Part shown: positions 33,648-42,080 of the stretch, piece after piece | How positions within the stretch are numbered: position 1 is the first letter of the stretch | Layout: the number at the start of each line of letters is the position of its first letter | Assembly: GCA_009773375.1 (NCBI GenBank) | Contig: WRPH01000001.1 | Coordinates: 214,981 to 278,980 of the forward strand | Source: Paracoccaceae bacterium | Lineage (GTDB): Bacteria > Pseudomonadota > Alphaproteobacteria > Rhodobacterales > Rhodobacteraceae | Direction of reading: 5' to 3' | DNA length: 64,000 bases | The notes under the pieces: model-generated | What the model was told of the DNA's origin: nothing | What the model saw: only the letters and a program-made list of their open reading frames with translations | Databases searched by the model: none | Program-made: the position numbers and the translations under genes

Positions 33648-34880
33648 TCAGCGTTTTTTTGCCACCCGCGCGTTGCGAGTAGCGATCAGTTTCAAGCGCA
33701 GCGCGTTCAGGCGAATGAACCCCGCGGCGTCTTTCTGATCGTAAGCGCCGGCATCTTCCTCGAAGGTGACGTGCTTTTCGGAATACAGGCTGTGATCCGA
33801 CCAGCGCGCCACGGTGCGGGCAGACCCCTTGTACAGCTTCACCCGCACGGTGCCGGTGACGTGTTCTTGGCTCTTGTCGATCAGCGCCTGCAGCATTTCA
33901 CGCTCGGGCGAGAACCAGAAACCGTTGTAGATCAGCTCTGCATAGCGCGGCATGATGCTGTCTTTCAGATGACCCGCGCCGGAATCGAGCGTGATCTGTT
34001 CGATGCCGCGATGCGCCTCCAGCAGAATGGTGCCGCCGGGGGTTTCGTAAACGCCGCGCGACTTCATGCCAACGAAGCGGTTTTCCACCAGATCGAGACG
34101 GCCCACACCATGTTTGCCGCCAAGTTCGTTCAGCTTGGTCAGGATGGTGGCGGGCGACATCGCCTCGCCGTTGATCGCAACGGCGTCGCCTGCCTCGAAG
34201 GTGATTTCCACCATTTCGGCAGTATCCGGCGCATCTTCTGGCGCAACGGTGCGCTGGTAGACGTATTCAGGCGCTTCATCAGCCGGATTTTCCAGCGCTT
34301 TGCCTTCCGACGAGGTGTGCAGCAGGTTGGCATCAACCGAGAACGGCGCTTCGCCGCGCTTGTCTTTCGCAATCGGAATCTGGTTCGCTTCGGCAAATTC
34401 GATCAGCTTGGTGCGGCTGGTCAGATCCCATTCGCGCCACGGCGCGATTACTTTGATGGCCGGGTTCAGCGCGTAGGCGCAAAGTTCAAACCGCACCTGA
34501 TCGTTGCCCTTGCCAGTCGCGCCATGCGCCACAGCATCAGCACCGGTTTCTTCGGCGATCCGCACCAGATGTTTGGAAATCAGCGGCCGGGCAATCGAGG
34601 TGCCCAGCAGATACAGGCCTTCATACAGCGCGTTGGCACGGAACATCGGGAAGACGAAATCCTTCACGAATTCTTCGCGCACATCGACGATGTGGATATT
34701 CTCTTTCTTGATGCCCAGCAGTTCGGCCTTGGCGCGGGCCGGTTCCAGTTCTTCGCCCTGCCCCAGATCGGCGGTGAAGGTGACAACCTCGCAGCCATAT
34801 TCGGTTTGCAGCCATTTCAGGATGATCGAGGTATCAAGCCCGCCGGAATAGGCGAGGACGACTTTCTTCGGTGCGGACAT
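33648..34880 (-). CDS. argG: Argininosuccinate synthase
   Basis: ArgG joins citrulline and aspartate in arginine biosynthesis using ATP. The 410-aa protein has the PP-loop [19 protein letters not shown], the citrulline/aspartate segments [18 protein letters not shown] and the long C-terminal oligomerisation helix. I use the ATG at 34880 (MSAPKK), preceded by GGAGC; the upstream ATG would add five unlikely residues. Ends with its own terminator. Confidence 0.97.
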   Translation of the reverse strand: MSAPKKVVLAYSGGLDTSIILKWLQTEYGCEVVTFTADLGQGEELEPARAKAELLGIKKENIHIVDVREEFVKDFVFPMFRANALYEGLYLLGTSIARPLISKHLVRIAEETGADAVAHGATGKGNDQVRFELCAYALNPAIKVIAPWREWDLTSRTKLIEFAEANQIPIAKDKRGEAPFSVDANLLHTSSEGKALENPADEAPEYVYQRTVAPEDAPDTAEMVEITFEAGDAVAINGEAMSPATILTKLNELGGKHGVGRLDLVENRFVGMKSRGVYETPGGTILLEAHRGIEQITLDSGAGHLKDSIMPRYAELIYNGFWFSPEREMLQALIDKSQEHVTGTVRVKLYKGSARTVARWSDHSLYSEKHVTFEEDAGAYDQKDAAGFIRLNALRLKLIATRNARVAKKR

Positions 34881-35004
34881 GTGCAGCTCCATCACGGGTT
34901 TCGCCCGCGATTATCGGGAAATTGGCGCTAGGGCAAGGCGGCGCAGTTGACAGGGACGTTGCGGGGTGACTCTGTGAGTTATTCGTCAGGAAATGGAGGC
35001 TGGG

Positions 35005-35760
35005 ATGAAGAGTGTGCAGATTTTCACGCATTCGATACGGCAGGTGATCAACAATCTTCCGGCGGCTATCAAGATCTCGGGCGTGTTGTATCTGGTGCAA
35101 GTGGTGGTGGGCATCGCCTTTGGCCGCGCGATGATGTCGGGCGGCATGGGGATGATGCAAGGCGGCGGCTATGGGCTTGGCGCGCTGCTGGTGCTGCTGG
35201 TTGCGCTGATCACCGGCATCTGGATTGCGGTGGCCTGGCATCGCTTTGTGCTGCTGGCCGAAGTGCCGACGACCCCGGTGCCGCCGTTTCTGGGCGAACG
35301 CATGGGGGCCTATTTCATCAAATCCCTGCTGATCGGGGTCATCCTGATCGTTGTCGGCATAGTGCTGGGCGCGATCATCGGCGGTATCGCCATGCCGATG
35401 ATGATGCATGGCGGCGGGCTGTTTGCCATGCTGCTGATTTCCTTGCTGGTGCAGGTGCCGATGATCTTTCTGGGCCTGCGCATGGCAACGGGGCTGCCGG
35501 GCACGGCGCTTGGATCAGATCATCCGCTGATGGCAGGCTGGCAGGCAACGGCGGGCGAGTGGCGGGTGATTCTGGAACTTGCGGTGATGATGGCGCTGGC
35601 GGTCTGGGTGATCAACCTGATCAGCCTGTTCATCTTTGGTGGCGTGACGATGCTGGCGCAAATCTGGGGAATCATCGCAGGCTGGCCGATCATGATGGTC
35701 GGGCTTTCGGTGCTGACCACGCTTTACGGCCACTACATCGAGAAACGCCCGCTGGTCTGA
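35005..35760 (+). CDS. Polytopic membrane protein of unknown function
   Basis: A protein of about 251 aa with five to six membrane segments, including YGLGALLVLLVALITGIWIAV, LLIGVILIVVGIVLGAIIGG and two Met/Gly-rich patches (MMSGGMGMMQGGG and PMMMHGGG). The Gly/Met stretches between helices are unusual. The start at 35005 follows GGAGG by five bases. No domain motif was recognised; it lies between divergent argG and ilvA without obvious link to either. Confidence 0.7.
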   Translation: MKSVQIFTHSIRQVINNLPAAIKISGVLYLVQVVVGIAFGRAMMSGGMGMMQGGGYGLGALLVLLVALITGIWIAVAWHRFVLLAEVPTTPVPPFLGERMGAYFIKSLLIGVILIVVGIVLGAIIGGIAMPMMMHGGGLFAMLLISLLVQVPMIFLGLRMATGLPGTALGSDHPLMAGWQATAGEWRVILELAVMMALAVWVINLISLFIFGGVTMLAQIWGIIAGWPIMMVGLSVLTTLYGHYIEKRPLV

Positions 35761-35795
35761 CTTGCTTTTGGCAGGCAAGCGGGTGAAATCGGGAC

Positions 35796-37043
35796 ATGAC
35801 CGATTTTGCCCAAGCCGCCCGCCAATCCACCCGCGCCCTGCGCGAGCTGTTTCCGCGCACGCCGTTGCAGCGCAATGACCATCTGTCGCGCCGCTATGGT
35901 GCCGAGATCTGGCTGAAGCGCGAAGATCTGTCGCCGGTGCGCAGCTATAAACTGCGCGGCGCGTTCACCGCGATGCGCAAGGTGCGCGCGGCCCAGCCCG
36001 AGCAGATGGAATTTGTCTGCGCCTCGGCGGGCAATCATGCGCAGGGGGTGGCCTTTGCCTGCAAGCATTTCGGGGTGAAGGGCACGATCTTCATGCCGGT
36101 GACGACACCGCAGCAAAAGATCGACAAGACGCGGGCGTTTGGCGGCGATGCGGTGCGGATCGTGCTGACCGGCGATTATTTTGACCAGACCCTGACCGCC
36201 AGCCAGCAGTTTTGCAGCGAAAAGGGCGCGCACTTCCTGTCGCCGTTCGACGATGAAGACGTGATCGAGGGCCAAGCCTCGGTCGCGGTCGAGATGTTGG
36301 AGCAATTGGGCCACGCCCCCGATCTGGTGATCCTGCCGGTGGGCGGCGGCGGTCTGGCCTCGGGGGTGACACGGTTTCTGCGCCTGGAAGCGCCGCAAAC
36401 CGAATATCGCTTTGTCGAGCCGGTCGGCGGGGCCAGCCTGACTGCCGCGCTGGCGGCTGGGGAGCCGGTGAAGCTGAAGGCGATCAACAGTTTCGTCGAT
36501 GGCGCAGCGGTGGCCCGTTTGGGTGACAAGACCTTTGCGGCCCTGTCTTGGGTCAAACCGACAGAGGTGTTGTTGGCTCCGGAAGATCGCATCTGCGTCA
36601 CCATGCTGGAAATGCTGAACATCGAGGGCATCGTGCTGGAACCGGCAGGGGCGCTTTCGGTCGATGTGCTGCCGGAGCTGGCGGATCAGATTGCTGGCAA
36701 AACGGTGGTCTGCGTCACCTCGGGCGGGAATTTCGATTTTGAGCGCCTGCCGGAAGTGAAGGAGCGCGCCCAGCGCTATTCGGGCGTGAAGAAATACTTC
36801 ATCCTGCGCATGCCGCAACGCCCCGGTGCCTTGCGTGAATTTCTGGGCATGCTTGGCCCGCATGACGATATCGCGCGCTTTGAATATCTGAAGAAATCGG
36901 CGCGCAACTTCGGGTCGGTGCTGATCGGTATTGAAACCAATGACGCCGAAAATTTCAAAAGCCTTTTCGCGCAACTGGATACGGCGGCCTTCACCTACCG
37001 CGATATTACCAGCGACGAAATCCTGTCGGAATTCCTGATCTAA
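35796..37043 (+). CDS. ilvA: Threonine ammonia-lyase (threonine dehydratase)
   Basis: IlvA deaminates threonine to 2-oxobutyrate, the first step of isoleucine synthesis. The 415-aa protein has the PLP lysine in VRSYKLRGAF, the PLP phosphate loop SAGNHAQGVAF, the Gly-rich VGGGGLASG and a single ACT-like regulatory domain at the end (RMPQRPGALREFLGML). The short one-ACT form (about 415 aa, against 514 aa in E. coli) is common in alphaproteobacteria. Its 3' end overlaps the convergent Hpt gene by four bases. Confidence 0.95.
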   Translation: MTDFAQAARQSTRALRELFPRTPLQRNDHLSRRYGAEIWLKREDLSPVRSYKLRGAFTAMRKVRAAQPEQMEFVCASAGNHAQGVAFACKHFGVKGTIFMPVTTPQQKIDKTRAFGGDAVRIVLTGDYFDQTLTASQQFCSEKGAHFLSPFDDEDVIEGQASVAVEMLEQLGHAPDLVILPVGGGGLASGVTRFLRLEAPQTEYRFVEPVGGASLTAALAAGEPVKLKAINSFVDGAAVARLGDKTFAALSWVKPTEVLLAPEDRICVTMLEMLNIEGIVLEPAGALSVDVLPELADQIAGKTVVCVTSGGNFDFERLPEVKERAQRYSGVKKYFILRMPQRPGALREFLGMLGPHDDIARFEYLKKSARNFGSVLIGIETNDAENFKSLFAQLDTAAFTYRDITSDEILSEFLI

Positions 37044-37372
37044 GCCGCATTCGCCTGATCTCGCCCGGCCCGCAACACATCTTTCGATGCGTGATAGCAG
37101 GCGCAGACCCGACCCAGATCAACGCCGGTATCCCCCGCCGCCGCGCGGCGTTCGCCATCCTGACACAGCGCGGCAAAGTCGGCAAAGCCAAGGTTCAGCG
37201 CCGCGCCTTTCAGAAAATGCAGATCGGCCTCAAGCGCCTTGGCCCCCGTAGCGGCGGACAGGCGCAAAATCACCTCATCCGCTTCTTCCAGAAACAGCGC
37301 GACGACTTCGGCAAAATCATCGTCGCCGATTTCGGATCGCAATTCATTCACCCGTTCCCATTCAATCATCAT
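37040..37372 (-). CDS. Histidine phosphotransfer (Hpt) domain protein
   Basis: A stand-alone 110-aa Hpt protein. The phospho-accepting histidine lies in LHFLKGAALNLGF (HxxKG-type motif, about residue 52), inside a predicted four-helix bundle. Such proteins relay phosphate between hybrid kinases and receivers. It diverges from a receiver-phosphatase gene 150 bases away, so that receiver is a natural candidate partner. Confidence 0.88.
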   Translation of the reverse strand: MMIEWERVNELRSEIGDDDFAEVVALFLEEADEVILRLSAATGAKALEADLHFLKGAALNLGFADFAALCQDGERRAAAGDTGVDLGRVCACYHASKDVLRAGRDQANAA

Positions 37373-37521
37373 TTACCCGCCCACGCTGCACCTTTCGGTT
37401 CATCCTGCGGCTGGCTGCTTAAGAAAGTGTAACGCCCAACCCCTCAGAAACGCACAGTTTTAAGTTTCACTTGCCGTTAACGCCTTGGGTGCAAACAAGG
37501 CAGAACCAAAGGGGTGAAAGT

Positions 37522-38796
37522 GTGAAAAGCGATCCGGTCAGCCAGATGACAGCAAGCCGAAAGCCAAGCGCCTTTCAGCGGCGACCTGTGCTGATTGTCG
37601 ATGACAGCAGGGCGCAGCGCAAAGTCCTGCAAGTGCAACTGACCCGCTGGGGGTATGACGTCACCGAAGCGGCCTCTGGCGACGAGGCGATGCAGTTGTG
37701 TCTGGCGCAGGATTTCGACATCGTGCTATCGGACTGGATGATGCCGGGGATGACCGGGCTTGAATTTTGCAAGGCATTTCGGGCACTTCCGAGGGAAGGC
37801 TACGGCTATTTCATCCTGCTTACCTCCAAATCGGAAAAGACGGAAATCGCCGATGGGCTGGAAAATGGCGCCGATGATTTTCTGACCAAACCCGTCAGCG
37901 CCGATGAATTGCGCGCAAGGCTGCGGGCAGGCGAGCGCATTCTGGGCATGCAAGATGAACTGGTGGAAAAGAACCGGCTGATCGGCAGCACGTTGGGCCA
38001 GTTGCAAAAACTGTATGATTCGCTCGACCGCGATCTGATCGAGGCGCGCAAGCTGCAACAAACGCTGGTGCGCGACCGATTCCGTGATTTTGGCGGCGGC
38101 ACGGCCTCGTTGATGCTGCGACCCTCCGGCCATGTTGGCGGCGATCTGGTGGGCAGTTTCGTGATCGACCCGCAACGAATCGTAGTCTATTCCGTTGATG
38201 TCTCTGGCCATGGCGTCGCCTCGGCGATGATGACGGCGCGGCTGGCGGGGCTGCTGTCAGGTGCCTCGCCCGACCAGAACATCGCGCTTCGAACCGCCCC
38301 TGATGGGGGTCGCGATGCCTGGCCCCCCGCGCAAGTTGCTGCAAGCCTGAACCGGCTGATGCTGGAGGATTTGCAGGTCGATCAATATTTCACCCTTGGC
38401 TATGCCGAAATTGACCTGCGCACCGGGGTCGGAACACTGGTGCAGGCCGGGCATCCGCACCCGATGCTGTTGCGCGGCACTGGCACGCTGGAACGGCTGG
38501 GCGATGGCGGCTTGCCGATCGGCCTGATCGCCGATGCCAGCTATCCGCAAACCAGCTTTACCCTGCTGCCGGGGGACAGGTTGATTTTGGTATCAGACGG
38601 GGTGACGGAATGCCCGAATGTGTTTGGTGAAGAACTTGGCTGCGAGGGTTTGAAGAAAATGCTGCACCATAACAAGGTATTGGCCAGCGCTGATCTGCTG
38701 GAAGCGCTGCTATGGGATCTGAACGCCTACGCAGGTGGCGGCGATTTTCCTGATGATGTCTCTGGCCTGATTTTTGATTATCGCGGCCCGGTTTGA
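37522..38796 (+). CDS. Response regulator with PP2C/SpoIIE phosphatase output (RbaY-like)
   Basis: A 424-aa protein. Receiver domain (about residues 25-145): PVLIVDDSRAQRKVLQ, phosphate acceptor Asp in DIVLSDWMMPGMTG and the conserved Lys in DFLTKPVS. Then a short coiled coil (about 150-190) and a SpoIIE-type PP2C domain (about 205-420) with VGGDLVGSF, YSVDVSGHGVASAMMTA and LILVSDGVTE. In Rhodobacter capsulatus RbaY has this architecture and releases an anti-sigma pair. The start is a GTG eight bases after AGGGG; an upstream ATG at 37471 is less likely. Confidence 0.88.
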   Translation: MKSDPVSQMTASRKPSAFQRRPVLIVDDSRAQRKVLQVQLTRWGYDVTEAASGDEAMQLCLAQDFDIVLSDWMMPGMTGLEFCKAFRALPREGYGYFILLTSKSEKTEIADGLENGADDFLTKPVSADELRARLRAGERILGMQDELVEKNRLIGSTLGQLQKLYDSLDRDLIEARKLQQTLVRDRFRDFGGGTASLMLRPSGHVGGDLVGSFVIDPQRIVVYSVDVSGHGVASAMMTARLAGLLSGASPDQNIALRTAPDGGRDAWPPAQVAASLNRLMLEDLQVDQYFTLGYAEIDLRTGVGTLVQAGHPHPMLLRGTGTLERLGDGGLPIGLIADASYPQTSFTLLPGDRLILVSDGVTECPNVFGEELGCEGLKKMLHHNKVLASADLLEALLWDLNAYAGGGDFPDDVSGLIFDYRGPV

Positions 38797-39233
38797 CGCA
38801 AGGCACGCGCCAACATCGCGCGATCACCGGGGTTGCCCAGAAGGGTCAGCGCCGCTTCTGGCTGCATCCATACCGCCTGATGCCCCGGCTCGGTCGGTGG
38901 AGCGATCTGTAGCACTGGGCGGGCCAGATAGACTGTGCAGATCTTTTCCGCCCACAGATCGTATTCGGGCATATAGGTGAAACGCCGAAACGCCCCCAGC
39001 CGCCGCACTTTGGCGATGTGCCAGCCGGTTTCCTCCATCACCTCGCGGTGGAGGGCGGCGATCAGCTGTTCACCACGATCAATCCCGCCTCCGGGCAGTT
39101 GATATTCCGGCACCGGGCTGGCCTGATGCGTGGTCAAAAGCGCGCCGCGATCCAGCAGCACGGCGTAAACGCCCGGCCTGCGGGTATAGCTGCGCCCCGG
39201 CTGCGGGCTGTTTCCATAGCGTTTGATCATCAC
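38778..39233 (-). CDS. NUDIX hydrolase
   Basis: A 151-aa NUDIX phosphohydrolase. The box reads GGIDRGEQLIAALHREVMEETGW, complete in its Gly, Glu and REVMEE metal-binding residues. Substrate unknown; the N-terminal GVYAVLLDRGALLTTHQ is typical of MutT-like or diadenosine-type members. The 3' end overlaps the convergent phosphatase gene by 19 bases, and the 5' end diverges from hslO. Confidence 0.9.
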   Translation of the reverse strand: MMIKRYGNSPQPGRSYTRRPGVYAVLLDRGALLTTHQASPVPEYQLPGGGIDRGEQLIAALHREVMEETGWHIAKVRRLGAFRRFTYMPEYDLWAEKICTVYLARPVLQIAPPTEPGHQAVWMQPEAALTLLGNPGDRAMLARALRQTGPR

Positions 39234-39243
39234 TGCCCCTTGG

Positions 39244-39267
39244 TCACGCGGTTGCCCTGACTATATA
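39244..39267 (+). promoter_or_regulatory. Candidate promoter of hslO
   Basis: TATATA at 39262-39267 preceded at a suitable distance by a TTGGTC-like -35 region near 39240-39245. Transcription would begin near 39274, just before the palindrome at 39277-39290. The -10 resembles those before pip and the peroxiredoxin gene. Confidence 0.4.
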
Positions 39268-39276
39268 GGCGCGGTA

Positions 39277-39290
39277 TGCCAAGCTTGGCA
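39277..39290. promoter_or_regulatory. Perfect 14-bp palindrome in the hslO leader
   Basis: TGCCAAGCTTGGCA lies between the deduced transcription start and the hslO start codon at 39306. It could be an operator for a dimeric regulator or a leader hairpin. No matching copy was noticed elsewhere in the window. Confidence 0.4.
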
Positions 39291-39305
39291 CCTTTAGGAA
39301 ACCCC

Positions 39306-40307
39306 ATGACCACGCCTTCGCAAATCGCTTGGGACGATACCGTCCTGCCCTTTCAGCTTGACCACTCTGACATCCGTGGCCGCGTCGCGCGGCTGGATGG
39401 CGTCCTGGACAATGTGCTGAAGCAACACGACTACCCCCCGGTGATCGAGGCGCTGGTGGCCGAAGCCGCTGTGCTGACCGCGCTGATCGGTCAATCGGTG
39501 AAACTGCGCTGGAAACTGAGCCTGCAAATTCGCGGCAAAGGCCCGGCGCGGCTGATCGCCACCGATTATTATGGCCCGTCGGAAGAGGGCGAACCTGCCC
39601 GTATCCGCGCCTATGCCAGCTATGACGCAGACCGGCTGGACCATGATGCAGCGCCTTTTAGCCAAATTGGCGAAGGTTACTTTGCCGTGATGATTGATCA
39701 GGGCCAGGATATGCAGCCCTATCAAGGCTTTACCCCGATTGCGGGGGAATCCCTGTCGGATTGCGCCCAGACCTATTTCGCCCAATCCGAACAGATCCCG
39801 ACCCGGTTCGCGCTGACTTTCGGCAAAAGCCAGCTGCCCGGTGGGGTTTCGGGGTGGCGCGCGGGCGGGGTGATGTTGCAGCATATGCCGCCGGTGGGCG
39901 GCACGGTTGCGGCTGAGTTTGGCAGCGGCGAGGGCGGCTTGCTCAGCCACGTCGATATTCTGGCCGGTGCCGAGGCCGAGAACTGGACGCGGGCAAATAT
40001 CCTGCTGGACACCGTCGAAGAGCTGGAGCTGATCGGGCCGACCGTGGCGCCGACCGATCTGCTGGTGCGACTATTCCACGAAGAAGGCCCGCGCGTGTTC
40101 GATGCGCAGGCGGTCAAGTTCGGCTGCTCTTGCGGGCCGGAAAAAGTGGTGCAGGCGATGTCGATTTATTCGGCGAAAGACATCAAGACCATGACCAATG
40201 ATCGCGGCGTGGTGACGGCCGATTGCCAGTTCTGCGGCAAGCACTATGAATTTGACCCGCAAGTTCTCGGCTTTGAAGCAACGAAAGCGCCGGGTGATGC
40301 GGGATGA
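39306..40307 (+). CDS. hslO: Redox-regulated chaperone Hsp33
   Basis: Hsp33 is a holdase activated when its zinc cysteines are oxidised. The 333-aa product shows the substrate-binding N-terminal domain and the C-terminal zinc site CSCGPEKV...CQFCGKHYEF, with all four cysteines present (CxC and CxxC). The ATG at 39306 follows AGGAA by seven bases; an in-frame ATG ten codons earlier falls in the palindrome. It overlaps the next NUDIX gene by 11 bases. Confidence 0.95.
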   Translation: MTTPSQIAWDDTVLPFQLDHSDIRGRVARLDGVLDNVLKQHDYPPVIEALVAEAAVLTALIGQSVKLRWKLSLQIRGKGPARLIATDYYGPSEEGEPARIRAYASYDADRLDHDAAPFSQIGEGYFAVMIDQGQDMQPYQGFTPIAGESLSDCAQTYFAQSEQIPTRFALTFGKSQLPGGVSGWRAGGVMLQHMPPVGGTVAAEFGSGEGGLLSHVDILAGAEAENWTRANILLDTVEELELIGPTVAPTDLLVRLFHEEGPRVFDAQAVKFGCSCGPEKVVQAMSIYSAKDIKTMTNDRGVVTADCQFCGKHYEFDPQVLGFEATKAPGDAG

Positions 40308-40887
40308 GATTGCCCGTCTGATTGACGCGCTCGCCCGTCCTGCGGGCGAGTCGTCGGATTTTGATCTTAATCCAGTGCTGCTGCCGGAAAGCCGCGCGTT
40401 GCGCCCTGCTGCGGTGCTGGTGCCAATCTGGCTGCGCCCGGATGGGGCGCGGCTGATCCTGACCAAGCGCGCCTCGCATCTGAAACACCATCCGGGGCAG
40501 ATTGCGTTTCCGGGCGGCAAGGTGGATGCCGAGGATTCAGGGCCAGAGGCCGCAGCGCTGCGCGAAGCTTGGGAAGAGATCGGCCTGCCACCCGAACGGG
40601 TGCAGGTTTTGGGGCGACTTCCCTGTCATGAAACCGTCACCAGCTATGTGATGACCCCGATTTTGGGCCTTGTCAGAGACGATTTTGCCCCACGGCCCGA
40701 GCTGGGTGAGGTCGAGGAAGTCTTCTCGGTGCCGCTGGCGCATGTGCTGGATCAAGCTCGTTTTGTGATCGAAGGCCGGGTCTGGAAGGGCCAGCCGCGC
40801 CGCTATTACGCGGTGCCTTATGGCCCCTATTACATCTGGGGCGCGACGGCGCGAATTTTGCGCAACCTGGCCGAGATGGCGTCATGA
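40297..40887 (+). CDS. NUDIX CoA pyrophosphatase (NudL-like)
   Basis: A 196-aa NUDIX enzyme of the CoA-pyrophosphatase subgroup: the group-specific motif LILTKRASHLKHHPGQIAFP just before the box, and a complete box (GGKVDAEDSGPEAAALREAWEEIGL). It would cleave CoA to 4'-phosphopantetheine and 3',5'-ADP. The ATG at 40297 lies within hslO, so translation is coupled; it also overlaps cca by four bases. Confidence 0.9.
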   Translation: MRDEIARLIDALARPAGESSDFDLNPVLLPESRALRPAAVLVPIWLRPDGARLILTKRASHLKHHPGQIAFPGGKVDAEDSGPEAAALREAWEEIGLPPERVQVLGRLPCHETVTSYVMTPILGLVRDDFAPRPELGEVEEVFSVPLAHVLDQARFVIEGRVWKGQPRRYYAVPYGPYYIWGATARILRNLAEMAS

Positions 40888-42026
40888 AGGTCAGCGGCGA
40901 ATGGGTCAGCCACCCCGGCACGCAGGCGCTTTGCGCGGCACTGGCGGCGGCGGGTTATCGGGCGCTGTTTGTTGGCGGTTGTGTGCGCAACGCACTGCTG
41001 GGCGTGCCGGTTGCCGATATTGATATTGCCACCGATGCGCTGCCCGACACAGTCTCTGATATTGCCCAAAAGGCCGGATTTCGAGTGATCCCGACCGGGA
41101 TAGAGCATGGCACAGTGACCGTGCTGGCGCAGGGCGAATTGCACGAAGTCACCACCTTTCGCCGCGACGTGGAAACAGATGGCCGCCGCGCCGTGGTGGC
41201 GTTTTCGACGGCCGTCGAAGAAGATGCCGCGCGCCGCGATTTCACCATGAACGCGCTTTACGCTTCGGCGGATGGTGCCGTGATTGATCCGCTGGCCGGG
41301 TTGCCTGACCTTTTGGCGCGGCGGGTGCGCTTTGTGGGTCAGGCCGAGGCGCGGATTCGCGAAGATTACCTGCGTATTCTGCGGTTTTTCCGCTTTCATG
41401 CGGTTTATGGCGATCCAGAAGCCGGGATTGATGCCGAGGGGCTGGCGGCCTGTGCGAGCAATGCCGATGGGCTGGAGGGGCTTTCGCGCGAACGCATTGG
41501 CGCGGAGCTGCGCAAGCTGTTGTCCGCACGCGATCCTGCACCGACGGTGGCGACGATGGCACAGGCCGGGATATTGGCGCGTGTGCTGCCCGGTTCGGAT
41601 GCCCAGGCGCTGGCACCGCTGGTGCATCTGGAAGCCGATCTGCCGCCCCGCTGGCAGCGGCGTCTGGCCGTTCTGGGCGGCGAGAATCCCGGCGATGCTT
41701 TGCGGCTTTCGCGCGCTGATTTCGGCTCTAACAAGGCTGTTAGAGCCGAAATCGGCTCAACGCTTACGCCTGCTGCCTTGGGGTGGAAACTGGGGTTGGA
41801 CAACGCACGGGATGTGATCCTGTGCCGCGCCGCTTTGTTCGAGATGCCCCTTCCTGCGCATTGGCAACAAGATATCGCGCGCGGGGTGGCTGGCGTTTTG
41901 CCGGTGACCGCCGCTGATCTGATGCCCGCCCTGCAAGGTGCGGCGCTGGGGGCCAGACTGCGCGAGATCGAGGCGCGCTGGCTCGCATCGGATCTGACGC
42001 TGAGCAAGGCGGCATTGCTGGCCTAG
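40884..42026 (+). CDS. cca: CCA tRNA nucleotidyltransferase
   Basis: The enzyme adds or repairs the 3'-CCA end of tRNAs. The 380-aa class II protein has the nucleotidyltransferase head (FVGGCVRNALLGVPVADIDIATDA with the metal-binding Asp pair), RRDFTMNALYA, and RILRFFRFHAVYG of the RNA-binding neck; no HD phosphodiesterase domain is visible. Inside the C-terminal part, codons around 41718-41753 form a perfect 15-bp palindrome (see separate entry), without frame damage. Confidence 0.95.
   Translation: MKVSGEWVSHPGTQALCAALAAAGYRALFVGGCVRNALLGVPVADIDIATDALPDTVSDIAQKAGFRVIPTGIEHGTVTVLAQGELHEVTTFRRDVETDGRRAVVAFSTAVEEDAARRDFTMNALYASADGAVIDPLAGLPDLLARRVRFVGQAEARIREDYLRILRFFRFHAVYGDPEAGIDAEGLAACASNADGLEGLSRERIGAELRKLLSARDPAPTVATMAQAGILARVLPGSDAQALAPLVHLEADLPPRWQRRLAVLGGENPGDALRLSRADFGSNKAVRAEIGSTLTPAALGWKLGLDNARDVILCRAALFEMPLPAHWQQDIARGVAGVLPVTAADLMPALQGAALGARLREIEARWLASDLTLSKAALLA
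41715..41756. repeat. Long hairpin inside cca (15-bp perfect stem)
   Basis: GATTTCGGCTCTAAC at 41718-41732 and its exact reverse complement at 41739-41753, loop AAGGCT. One T/G step and two more GC pairs extend it to 18 steps in RNA. It encodes DFGSNKAVRAEIGS within a frame of normal length. Such a stem in coding sequence is unusual. Confidence 0.85.
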
Positions 42027-42080
42027 GTTTCCCTTCGGCCCAATCAGCGCTATATGCTGAAGGCAACGCGCGAGATCATC

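Noticed and set aside
37373..37521. CtrA-like site in the gap between the Hpt and receiver-phosphatase genes
   Set aside because: TTAA occurs twice, but not with the seven-base spacing needed.
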